From: Isoetes taiwanensis
Taxonomy: Eukaryota > Streptophyta > Lycopodiopsida > Isoetales > Isoetaceae
Reading direction: 5' to 3'
NCBI GenBank assembly: GCA_021234155.1
Contig: JAJEKV010000014.1
Span: forward strand, 21,963,513 to 22,027,512
DNA: 64,000 nucleotides
Notes under the pieces: model-generated
Told to the model about the DNA's origin: nothing
The model's input: only the letters and a program-made list of their open reading frames with translations
Database searches by the model: none
Made by a program: the position numbers and the translations under genes
Part shown: positions 46,080-57,090 of the stretch, piece after piece
How the letters are laid out: each line of letters starts with the position of its first letter
Numbering within the stretch: position 1 is the stretch's first letter

Positions 46080-46735
46080 TAGATTCAAGAAAAAAAACAC
46101 CCATAGATTCAAGAAAAAAAAATCACATTAGCTTACTGGGTATATTGGTTAAAGTAGTCTTATTAGGACATTGAGGTATTTTGGTAGAGGTTCGAGCCCC
46201 TGTATTTCATATTCTAAAATTTTAAGCAAAGCCGTATAGAGGTTCGATATTTCCTCAAAACCTTAGGCAAAGTCGTATTTCATATTTCAAAATCATAGGC
46301 GCCTCTAATCATAAATGACTATAAGCGAAACGAGAGGTGCCCAGAGGCCCCAACATACGATTTGGGTCGTAGGATCGCCGGATCCGACGACTGTGATAGT
46401 CCAGGGTGCACCTCGTTTAGAATATGTAGCACAATAACAGGGGGTTCCAAGGGGATTTGATATGGATGTAAAATGACAATTTATGAAACCATAGATCATA
46501 TATCCCTAAAACAATAAAATGGGTTGTTATAAAAAAAAAATCCATAAATTCAAGAAAAAAAATAGTCACATTAGCTCACTGGGCATATTGGTTAAAGTAG
46601 TTTTATTAGGACATTGAATTTTTTTGGTAGAGGTTCGAGCCCCTGCATTTCATATTTTAAAATCTTAAGCAAAATCGTATAGAGGTTCGATACTTCCTCA
46701 AAACCTTAGGCACACCAAAGGAAACCAAATATCAC
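46080..46735 (+). mobile_element. SINE-like repeats, two tandem heads
   Basis: The first head begins at about 46123 with TAGCTTACTGG and GGTTCGAGCCCC at the A- and B-box positions. Its ~300-bp body matches 8.75-9.05 kb, and then a shared segment (tatgtagcacaataacaggggg to gggttgttata, 46428-46530) ends in A10. A second head (TAGCTCACTGG, GGTTCGAGCCCC) follows at 46560-46720 and is cut short. The word ccata(g/a)attcaag with an A-run precedes each head and occurs an extra time at 46076. It may be a target duplication or part of the unit. Confidence 0.6.
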
Positions 46736-48886
46736 AATATTGAAAATTTCACATGTGGCATACTCTACTTTTAATGGTTTTGACAAGTTCTCCAAAATTT
46801 TCTATGATACTCCTCTTCTCGAGTGAAGAGTGGAAACTTATGCTCAACCAGTTAGAACCCAATCTGGATAAGTCGAATGGTCTAAGAAAACCTAATTCCC
46901 CCCATGAAGCAGTATAAATATCAAAGTACAACAGCTAGTCCAACAAAGTAATAGCATTGTAAATATCATTACAGTCTTCCTTTAATGCCTCTCCTCATAG
47001 TTTGTAATTTGAAGTTTGCCTCTCCTTGAACCTTCGACAATATCATTAGTTCCTATGGCAAGGACTTGCATTTTGGTCACATTATTGTGCAATTTCGATA
47101 TGGTGTGAGGAAACTAGTTGAAAAAGCGGCCTATAATACCCTTGCTTTGGTATTTAGAAATTTTATTAGACTAGCAGAAGGGGACTCTGCTATTCGAGGC
47201 ATCAGTGTATCATCGAGGTAGCATAAAATTCTGCCCTTGGCAGTCCAATCTCTTCGTAGCTATCTTGCTACAGCTTGCTTCTCAGTTTCCTGATCTTTGG
47301 CAACTATATCATTGCTCCCTACACCCTTCACAAGTTGGGCTATCATTGGAGCTTGCAGACTCTTTCCATTTGTTGTAGACATAGTTTTATCTCCATTGAC
47401 AATGCCCCACAAGCCTTTCTCACAAAGTTGATAAACCAATAGTAAGCATTGCTATAGTTTAGGTTCTCGATCTTCATCTCAGATCACTCTGCAGTTCTCC
47501 TAAGGTTCTCACCGCTCTGGCATATTCAAATAGATGGAAAAGAGAGAGGATGCGAAAGAAACCAACTTATCGACTTAGCATAAAGAAACATTAAATAGAG
47601 GAGCCATGGACCAAAGAAACCACTTTCAGGATCCTAATATGCAGGAGCTTGAATAGGCAGATCCCTTAACTTAGCCCTAAAACATGGAGATGATAAAACC
47701 TGGTCGTGAGTTCTCTTGTCACCCTTTTTGTTAACAATATTACCATTGTCAACATAGGGTTCAAATTTTTTTCATTGTGCATGGCATTCCAATGGCTTAG
47801 ACCAGAGAAGTACTGCTTGAATCGGTCCAAAATTCACTCTTAGAACCTCATTTGGCTCTAGGATAGCTTCCCATAGATGAAAGCTTCATGCTCAAGCCGT
47901 TTTCGGTTTGCAACAAATTGATAGATGACCACGATTGTGTTATGTTAATTTTAGTTGTTAGCAGTGTTTTTCAGGCAAAAACTATCTATTATTGGCAATT
48001 CAAACTTTGGCATAGACCCCCTAATTCCTGATCTCGGCTGCCATCTCTGTGTACCAAGCCCACCCAATCGAGCAATGACACATACACCCCGTTTTTAATT
48101 CATTTTGATTGCTTATTACATACTACTTCTTTTAGGAACTCCCTTTTAGTGGTCCATTGCTTTTCATTTGCCTTTGGGAAATACCCAGGTTCAAATTCTT
48201 GGGGTTTTTTTTTAACCAATACTAAATTATTTCTATACATATATCACATTTGGTGTATATTGAAATCTTAGAAATCTTGTACTTAGGTATTTTCTGTTTT
48301 GAAATGCATAATATGAAATTTTGTTTTTCTTTTTGGAGTTCATATTGTATATAAATATGATTGCTTTTGATGTGGAGACAAATCTAGAGCTCACCATGCA
48401 GTATTTGTCATTTTTGTAGAAAACCTTGGTATATTTAGATATTTGGTATTTTAGAATTAGAGATCCTAAAGGGATGGTCCAGATTGCTTGATTCCGACAT
48501 AGCCTAGGTTATTCCCCTGAACAACGGTCAGAATAGCCTTAAAGTAGAATTTAGCCCTAAACCATATGTTGATTCATCATCAACTATTACCCAAATGTCA
48601 TAATCAGTAATGCTTCTAGTCATTTTAAAAAGCCAAAACTTTTTATATGTATGCGATTTGCGAACAACCTTGTTCTTGCCAACAACAACTTAGCTAGCTC
48701 TAGAATATCTAGCATAATAACAAGGGGTTACTTTTGTAGTGTTATATGCTTTTTCACATGGTTTTTCAGTGATTTTAGTGTTGTATTCGTGAAGGCATAC
48801 TAAATAGCATTTCTAGAGTGCGCCCTTTTTGGGTCGTTGATTTGGGTTGGCTTAAACAATTCGACGGTTGATGTTGTCAACACTGC
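46736..48886. other. Gene-free stretch
   Basis: About 2.1 kb with only short frames. Near 48709-48740 agaatatctagcataataac resembles the SINE body start and may be a relic copy. Confidence 0.4.
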
Positions 48887-48954
48887 ATGCATATGCATCA
48901 ATCCCCTATAACTTTTGTCCTCTGGACTCTTCCCTCTAGATTCTTGTGTTGCTG

Positions 48955-49390
48955 GCAGGCTGGATTCTTGCTGACAGGAGGATATTGGTATGACATCATA
49001 GCTTCTGTTATGCTAGATAATGGGTTTTTATTCTTGTTTGGTTTTGTAAGCAAGAGCATCAATCTGTCCGAAAAGCAAAAAGTCTTGAGCTTCAATATGT
49101 GGGAGGCTGGATTCTTGCTGACAGGAGGATATTGGTATGACATCATAGACTCTGTTATGCTAAATAATAATTTTTTATTCTTGTTTTGGTTAGCATAATT
49201 GTTTCTTATTGTTCCCTTGGTTTTGTAAGCAAGAGCATTAATCTGTCCGAAAAGCAAAAAGTCTGAGCTTCAATCTGTGGGATGCTAGCTATGGTTTTTT
49301 ATTCTTGTTTTGAATTTTCACTTATATTGTAAGCAAAAAGTACGAGCATCCTGGTAACAAGCAAAAAGCCTGAGATTGGAGGAGAAGTCT
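48955..49390. repeat. Tandem repeat, ~150-170-bp unit x2.5
   Basis: ggctggattcttgctgacag, gaggatattggtatgacatc, gttatgcta-ataat and caagagcat-aatctgtccg recur in order from about 48957, 49106 and, partly, 49270. Confidence 0.85.
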
Positions 49391-49459
49391 GACTTTAAAT
49401 CATCCCGGTACTCTCCAGATCCTTACCGCATTAGACTTGTAATGGAGTCAAATCAGATG

Positions 49460-51388
49460 TGACTACTGGAATCTCATGAGCGTTTGAAGATGTATCCTGG
49501 GCCTACGACAAGCAGTATTATCTTCAGCCCGGTCAAATAAGCGGTCATATGCAACAGGAAGAGCAGAATCACGTAGAGCAAGTGCTGAAGAGAGCTGAGA
49601 TGCAGAGGTGTTAGAACCTTTCGCTGACTTTCGAGGTTGACAAAGAGCAGGTGGATGTTTAGGTGGTGGGGGAAAGGGGGGTGCATCACGACGATCAATG
49701 TCCATATACTGCACATAAGCCTCTTCAACTTGCTCTTGCGATCTTTGAATCGCATCCAACCCTCTGTTGATCTAGCAGCAGAGGCATGGGACCAGCAGCT
49801 AGAATAGATGTAGAGGAAGTCACAGGAGGATAAGAGGCATCCATTGAAGAAGGAGCAGAGCTAGGAGCAGGATTTGCAGCAGAGGCAACCAGATAAGCCT
49901 GCTGGTAAGACTTATGATATTGAAAAAAAAGAGGGACCTCAGGCAACATGAGAGCCAGCTCTGGGCCATTTAACAATCGTAGCTTGAAAGGAAAGAACAT
50001 GGGCCCACTTTGAACAGCAATTGTCTGAGGCAGATCACGATGAATGGGCTGTGCTACACAAATCTTAGTAATGCCATTGGTTATAACATGTTGCAAATGA
50101 AGTTCAATCTCATTTGTAATGGCAGAAATGTACTCGGAATCCTAAAACTCTGAGGAAAGTCTTCAATAGCAATCCAGAATGGAACACATAAGGCATCTAG
50201 CTTACCTGGAAAAGAGCCAGGAACATACCATTGATACAACAAGAAATGTTTCCGCAGAGGATCAACACCTCGTTCTATGAATTGAGCCACAGGAGACTCA
50301 AACATCAAGAGAAAACAACATTGGTCTTTGGCCACGAGCTTGATAGATTGATACGCAGGAAGCCCTAATTTGTGTAGATGTCCAGATAACCAAGATCTTA
50401 CGCACTTCAGATCCAAGAAGGGGCCAATGAAGTAGCAAACAACAGAGCATGCAACTAATTGTTCCACATGACGATGTTGAGCCTCATGACTGATCTGCAC
50501 CACAGGGGTCCCAAAGTTCTCAAAGGTTGATCTGCACTCCTGAACCTCATAAAAAATTTCAGCTGGTGATAACAGGATATCCATGAAGTCCTACTTGGCC
50601 TGTAATTGCTGAAGATAAGATGCAACTTCTTTCTTATTATTGTCCACCATGGTGGCAACGGCCTCTGAGATACAAAGTGAGGTGGCTAGAGATGACACAC
50701 CTTTGCATAACCACACAGAAAAACGAACACATGTAACCCTTGCCACGTATCAGAAGGCCTCCAAGGTGTAGAGGTCGAGATCTGGCATGGTTGAAGAAAA
50801 AGATATCCCAGGCTTGCTCGAAGGAAGAGGGGGAAACTCCTCATGCCTTGAGGAACCTACAACATGCATTGAACGTTCTGTCACATTCTTTTGAGCTGGA
50901 GCTACTAATATCATTTGTTTTGAAAAACTTCCAATATGTATTGAAGGTGCCTTTGGAAGTACCAACTTTCCAGAAGAGCTTTTCAGAGTCACTTGTCCAA
51001 CACTGCCGCTAGTATCATGAGAGATATAGGGTCAGAAGCTGGAACAACAAGCTGAGAAGAGGAGAGAGCTAAAGCTGCTGCCTCAGTTGAGTTAGCTGTA
51101 CATATGCCATTGGAAGAAACAAGGGCATGAGGCAATGCCAGTGTATTGAGATGCACAGAAGCCTGCCTCTCCTACCCCTCAGATCTAACCGCGACTGATG
51201 ATTTCAAACTCTTAGGAGAAGAAGGGGCACCTTCATGAGCCAGTTTCTGGGCATCTCGAACACTAATTTTTGGAGAATCTAGAGCATATTCCCTTCCACC
51301 AGTGCCCTTTTCCATTAGGATTATCAAAGGAGCGCTTGGAGGGATTACGAGTTGCTTTTGCCATCTCCACTGAAAGGGGCCGAGATTT
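49460..51388 (-). mobile_element. L1-like LINE ORF1 remnant (DUF4283-like), minus strand
   Basis: On the minus strand an ATG at about 51364 opens MAKATRNPSKRSFDNPNGKG. After frame breaks come TLKSSSGKLVLPKAPSIHI and EEFPPLPSSKPG (50992-50750). The central domain follows with ACSVVCYFIGPFLDLKCVRS, SIKLVAKDQCCFLLMFE and LYQWYVPGSFPG (50584-50081). Its layout (surface helix, FxF strand pair, WxPGF) fits DUF4283, the N-terminal domain of plant L1 ORF1 and related gag-like proteins, which bind nucleic acid. A proline-rich tail (RDAPPFPPPPKHPPALC) ends near 49460. Stops and frameshifts show it is dead. It could be the ORF1 partner of the zf-RVT LINEs. Confidence 0.65.
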
Positions 51389-52040
51389 CAGAGCTCAACA
51401 GTCCCCCATGAAAGAGTAACTTCTAATAAATTTAATCATCAATGAAATCCAGGAGCTTTCCAATGAGCCCAAACACGTCTAAAATTGCCACCAAACACAT
51501 GAATTATGGCAAAAAGAAGATTGCAACTAAACCCTAACACTGCCAATAAATGGCCGGAGTTGTCAGACGATTTTTTGCTGCCAAAACAGTCTAATCAATA
51601 TACAAACCATATATCAACAAAAAGTACAACATTAGGCCCTTGGTGATATGCACGCGAAGATGCATATTTAGAGTTCCACCATGAACTAAAGTACGCTAAT
51701 AAACGATGTCAAAATTTTGTGTTTTTCATTTTTGTACCTATTTTTTGTTGATGTCCTTAACTACTAAGGGTGATATTTTGAGCATAAGTTTTGGATCTGT
51801 CTTTCTAAATTTTTGTCCTTAGAGATAAATTTAATTGCCCCCCACATTCCTTATAAAGCATTATTTCTCTACTGAAATCCATAAATGCAAAGTTAATACA
51901 TTGATGATACTGTCGTTAGACAATTTCAATAACAAAATAAAGCAAATAATGTCCATTCTTGCCAATATCAACATGTGTTGTTGTCGAAAGTTAGACATAT
52001 AGACGTTAAAGGTCAAGTAAAAACACATGCTAGGACATTA
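51389..52040. other. Gene-free stretch up to the Helitron end
   Basis: A+T-rich DNA; on the plus strand it would be the interior of the Helitron whose 3' end follows. No 5' TC terminus could be assigned. Confidence 0.4.
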
Positions 52041-52071
52041 GCCCGGCAACGCTGGGCACCTGTTTACTAGT
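52041..52071 (+). mobile_element. Probable Helitron 3' terminus
   Basis: GCCCGGCAACGCTGGGC (52041-52057) folds into a 7-bp stem (one G-T pair) with a 3-nt loop. It is followed by 9 nt and CTAG (52067-52070), and the next host base is T. A short GC hairpin about 10 nt before CTRR with insertion 5' of T is the Helitron 3' signature. No Rep/helicase frame is present, so it would be non-autonomous. Confidence 0.6.
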
Positions 52072-52884
52072 TGGTTTCCTCAGATTTTTTTTACTTGTTG
52101 CATCCACATCAAAATTATGCGGAATTCGAATTTTCTTAAGCAAATCATGATGATGATTTTCTTATGAGAATCCCCTGGATCTATGGTTAACTTGGGGGAG
52201 CCAATTTCAGCACCGGGGAAGTATTTAAACCTCCCACCTAAGGGTAGCATAAAAAAGAAGAACTAGCAAAAGGCACACCAGAAGGCTTTGGCAAGGTTGA
52301 ATTTGTTAATTTAAAACCCAATTTATAATGTGACAAAGTTTGATGGTTCAAAGATCTCGATTGTTGAAAGTGTATATATGGAATAAATTTTTATTCTTGG
52401 GTTTTTGGCATATTTATTTATTATGCTAGGGCTTCGTCTGGCACATTGTTGCTGTGGTACATGGTTCCCCTTCGTTGGAATTGGTCATAATGGCACGTAC
52501 AAACAAGTTGTTTCTTATAGAGCAGTATGTTACAGTCTTGCTTGTTCATCATGGTTCTTTGATGGCACCATCTTTTTTGTCATGTCTTGTCTTGTCTTGT
52601 TATATAAAGTATGAAGTTGCTTCTTCAGTCAATTTATGAATTAGTTTTTTTCTTGTTCTGCTCACTAGTATTTTTTATTCTGCTCATTGTTTGTTGTATC
52701 GATATTTTTTTGTTTGGCTTCACGCCAAAGTTGTTGTTTCTCAAAGTTGACGTGCATGAATACATTGCAATACATTTTTGTATTCATTGTTCTGAATGAT
52801 GATATCCCATCACTTATCTTCTTTCTTGTTGGCTCCCTTCACAAGACTTGTGTTGCTATCTTAGTAGGTAGATCAATTTCTTTC
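52072..52884. other. Gene-free stretch
   Basis: T-rich with small hydrophobic frames (52405-52899); no family recognised. Confidence 0.4.
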
Positions 52885-52940
52885 CATGTCAATAGATAGA
52901 TAGATAGATAGTAGTTTTAACGTCACGCCACTAGGCAGCA
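52885..52940 (-). repeat. Retroposon 3' end with (ATCT)n tail, minus strand
   Basis: On the minus strand gtggcgtgacgttaaaacta is followed by about five ATCT units. It is the weakest of the five copies of the signature. Confidence 0.45.
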
Positions 52941-53275
52941 TCCAACTGGACATGTGACCACACACCACACTACATTGCTTAGATATTGAAGACATGGGGA
53001 CACACATGCGACGTGTGCATAATCATGCTTTTAGTTGTTTTCTAAAATGGCTTTCAACTCCATGTTGATTTGTCACGCAAGACAAAGATCATCATCTCTT
53101 AATTGGAGCATAAATTAACAACATGACATTCATCTTATATACGATATGTATTTGTGATCACAAGAAGGGTCAAAACCATTATGAATGCTACAGATGTTTT
53201 GGAGCACTTTCCCACGGATGGTACATGTTGTAGCACAGTAGTTGCATAAGCTTTAATAATCTATAATAACAGGTT
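52941..53275. other. Gene-free stretch
   Basis: A+T-rich DNA with no motif-bearing frame. Confidence 0.4.
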
Positions 53276-53558
53276 TACAAATGGCAGGTCATCAAAAATT
53301 TTGGAAATTAATTCTGACTCAGGTTTTTGCCTTACTCAAGAAGATCAATTTGTTCTCACTTGCTTACACGGGAAGGTTTATGATGGGACAACTTATGAAG
53401 CAAGTAGTAGCATTTACTACTTTGCAGCTGGTACCATTAAAACCCATGCTATTTCAAACTTACTAACTCACCATGACAACAGTCTTAATCAAAGCCATTG
53501 TAATCATGCCTCAATAAGTAAGCTGCTTTACCACATTCTCTTTCTTATATCAAGATAA
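53275..53558 (+). other. Possible terminal exon, unidentified
   Basis: Directly after a possible acceptor (ataataacag) an open frame encodes KILEINSDSGFCLTQEDQFV, then TCLHGKVYDGTTYEASSSIY, to a stop at 53558. The composition is protein-like but the family is unknown. It could be an exon of a plus-strand gene or another fragment. Confidence 0.25.
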
Positions 53559-54059
53559 GTTCATAGGTACAAGAGAAAATAGTGGAAAAGTAGAGAAATG
53601 CATGCATTCAAAACTAACTTGCATTCTGCATCCAGTATGAGTGTTGTTCTATTAGTTGTTGAATGTGCAAGGTGCACCTATAATGACTACTGCAACAATT
53701 ACAAATGATACCATCGTAGAAGCCTGCTCTGCTCTTGGATAACATAACTATTGTTTTCACTGCATAAATGGAGCTTCTTGTATGAAACTAAATGTTCAAT
53801 AGAAATTTGGACACTGGAATGGCATGCTCTCCATCATGACGTAAGCTCCAAAACATTTCTAGGTTGTGTTTCTGCAAAGTACCAGAAAGGTTTAGAGCTC
53901 TTAAAGAAGTTAGAGATGAGAATACAAGAAATTTACTTACATAGGGGACACATTTTCACAGTTAATGTCACATCGAACTCTCCATACAATGGATAATGTT
54001 GTAAGAAAGAAAAGATGTTGCATTATCAGGGGAATCACTCTAAGCACGAACATCCACCT
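53559..54059. other. Gene-free stretch
   Basis: Short frames only; nothing recognised. Confidence 0.4.
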
Positions 54060-54440
54060 AGCAATATGGAGGACCAGTTCCAGACATAGCGTTGGCAAAA
54101 AGCAACTTCAAGTTGAGAATGCATCTAAGCTAGCTCTTACAAGAACAGTGTACGAAAATATTCTCTCCAAATCATTATGTCTATCTATGCTATAAGATAA
54201 GAGGAAGAGAATGCCATTTCAAGCTTTCCATAAATCCCATATAAATTACATAAATCTGCAAGAATTCTAACACTAGACATAGTGTCGACACAACAGAACT
54301 TGAAGCTGAAACCTACATTTAAGCTATATACAAGACAGAGCACAAAAATATCCTCTGCAAATCAGTATGTTTATCTAGGCTACAAGAAAAGAGGAAGAGA
54401 ATGCGACTTCAAGCTTTTCGCAAATCTCACATAAACTTTG
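54060..54440. repeat. Tandem duplication, ~180-bp unit x2
   Basis: Diverged copies starting at about 54105 and 54290 share gaggaagagaatgc, acttcaagctttt-like, atatcctct/atattctct-caaatca and tctatgcta/tctaggcta in the same order. Confidence 0.7.
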
Positions 54441-55042
54441 AATTTTATACCTGACTTTACCTGAAGGCAGGAATATACTCAAAAAAAGGCTTGATCCAAA
54501 TTTTGATGCTTCTGTCCAATTCAATTCTCAGCAAGAGGTGAAGAAAGAAAACACTGCGGTGCAGATAATGACCGCAGTCATTGAAGTACTGGCTTTTCTG
54601 CCATGGGCACCGAGCATCATGGACTTATAGGGTGCAGTTCCGTCAATGTGGAGCATCGATGATGCTCCCATGGGAATACTTGGATTAGATCTACTAATTG
54701 AATTTTTATGCTGTCAGCAGCGCTACTAGCATCTTTGAGCGGGGATAGTACTATGCAACAATAATGCAAGAGGTAAAAGTGTACAGTGTTTAACATTAAG
54801 GTTGGACAAAGGCATTAAGTGAAGGAATCCTTTTCCATGCACATGGACAAAGGTGTACAGACTCTACATAAAATAGAAACTATCCAGGAACCCCTGTTCA
54901 CTAAGATTACTATGCTATTGAGCCGCCATGTGAAGGATAAGTAAGAAAGGAGGAAGTTAAGAAAGAAGATGCAAGCAAATCATCTTACAATTTTTTTTAT
55001 CTTAGCTTCACGTTCTTATTAAACAGCTAAGTATAAGTCAGA
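54441..55042. other. Gene-free stretch
   Basis: gcatcatgg, gcatcgatgatgc and catggg words recur around 54600-54680. No coding signal. Confidence 0.4.
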
Positions 55043-56250
55043 TTATCTGCGAAGCGGTTCAATCTTCTCATTCTTTAATTCCTCAAATCTTCTCATTGTT
55101 AGTGGAGCAAATGGACTCTGATCAGGATGAAGATTGTTATGAAAAGAAAATGAATTAATAAATGTCGCAAAACTTTCCATGTTATCATTCTTGTGTACAA
55201 ATCTTCCCCTATAGTTTAACAACACGGATACCATATTTACATCCAACATAAAACAACTAAGTATCCCATGGCATCTGCCATCAGAAGGGTTCTTTGTATT
55301 AAAGTTAGAAAGTGGGATTTTGTTATGAGATTAAAAAGCTTAGATGTCAGAGCCAACCTAGAGATGAGGAAGTCTCATGAGCTCGGACATTCTAGAAAAA
55401 GTTGTCACCAACATGGCATTAAGGCAGATAGATGAAAAGTTTTAAAGCAGAGGTTATAAAAGATCATAATAGCAATCCTGTAGTAGGTAAAAGGGTGAAG
55501 GAACCCTATACAAGTGGCAGAAGCATTCTATACAAAGCCAAACAAAAAAAAGATAGCCCATGCAGTAGAAAGGAAGAAAATGTTTCTCCTATACACTCAC
55601 ATTAGGGCAGAAGAAAGTACCAGCTGAAGACGAAAGTGTTTCTAAAGCACATGAACCTTTATTTGAAATGCACGGCAAAAATGAAAGTACCTTACAAGAA
55701 ATAAGCTCTGCTGAGACAGTAGTGCTACCTCGCCATGGCCTAATAATAGGATTATACCTGGTACTGAAATAGAACATAAATAAATACAATTATACCCTCT
55801 TATTTGAAACAAATATAGAAAAAGCCGAGGAAAATGACTCTTCTAGAAATTGTTCTAAGTCGCGTAAACTTGATTCCAGCTGATCTGAGAATTGCTACTA
55901 AGCTCATGCATTAAACAAATCATAGACGCAAGCAAAAGGTTCAAGAGTTCTACCTGAGAATAAGATGCAAAAAGCTGACCTAATTTAGAGTAGCGCCTTC
56001 GTGCATGGTGGCAAAGACCGAGTAGGTCGCAATAGTAGTTATGGGCATGTTAGTCGAACCAAAATGAGGCTTTCAATATCCAAATGAGTTCTGAAGATGA
56101 CATAATTCTTTGCTTGAAAATGCATACGGGTCCTGGCTAAAAGGGAATAAGGTAAGAAATTGAAGCTTTGAATGCAGCTCGACATGCGAGAATGCCATGT
56201 TAACGAGAACCCCGCAGATAAATCTTGCTTGACCCCAAAAGTGCAAACAA
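55043..56250 (-). pseudogene. Cluster of unidentified exon-like segments
   Basis: Three minus-strand pieces look like coding exons. Piece one (about 55945-56140): MHFQAKNYVIFRTHLDI and then, one frame over, YYCDLLGLCHHARRRYSKLG to SYSQ and a GT donor. Piece two (55693-55765): after ttctatttcag, RYNPIIRPWRGSTTVSAELI, then SCK and a GT donor. Piece three (55249-55043): MVSVLLNYRGRFVHKNDNME with a basic end, and a stop. Phases between pieces one and two do not fit and a frame slip lies in piece one. So this is either a decayed gene or one with exons I have not placed. Family not recognised. Confidence 0.33.
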
Positions 56251-57090
56251 AGAACTCACAAAGAAAAATTTACACAGAAACTCCTAATGCAAATTCCTAG
56301 TAACTCCGGATGTTCATTACAAAGAAAGAACTTTAAAAATGCCACAAACTCCGATTCCAGTTTTAGGGCTCAGAGCTGGATTTGCAGTGGGAGTTTGGGC
56401 TCATTGTCTTGTTTGAAATTGTCTTGATGAGAAAACATCTCTGCGGAATCATCATCGCAGAGAAAGGCTCTTGAGGAGAAACGCTTTAAAGCTTGAAGAG
56501 CCAGAAATATGGAAAACGAAGGTTGGAATGGGGTTTGATGCTAATGCACGTTGAAGAGCCATAAAATTTGGAAAACTGGCAAAAAAGAAACCAGAATTCT
56601 ATAGCCATTTCATATTACTGGAACGGAGGTTGCTGCTGAAGACGATGATCCATTACTGGGGTTGCGCCTCCTCCCATCTCCATTCTATTTTCTTGGCATT
56701 TTCTAATTTCCTCCACCCTTGATTTATGAAACGGAAGATTCAATGGTGCAGATTGACGCCACTTAGGATTTTGGTGAGGTGGAAATGACACGTGGATAGC
56801 TTAGAATTTCAGGAAAGGCTGTAGGCCCGGTAGGGCTGGTGTGCTAAAAATGTATTAATTCCTATGACACACACCAAAATTGGGTTTTTTTTGGGACATC
56901 AACAAACATTTTGGTTAATGCGTCAACATAACATAGGCCTATGACACGCACACAAATTGGACATTTTTCTGTAAGCATTTGGAAGAGATAATGGACGAAA
57001 ACATAACGTGAACGGCCGGAATGCAAAAGGATGGATCTACAAGCATTTGATTCGTTACATTCTCTCGTGTAAGAATATTGATGAAATAGA
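56251..57090. other. Upstream region of the first PPR gene
   Basis: No motif-bearing frame on the plus strand. On the minus strand MALQRALASNPIPTFVFHIS (about 56495-56560) resembles an organelle-targeting N-terminus but is followed by a stop. A two-codon uORF-like ATG lies at 57081. Confidence 0.35.

Noticed and set aside
48887-49257. Two ~110-codon ORFs on opposite strands
   Set aside because: Both repeat the same peptide because of the tandem duplication, with no family motif.
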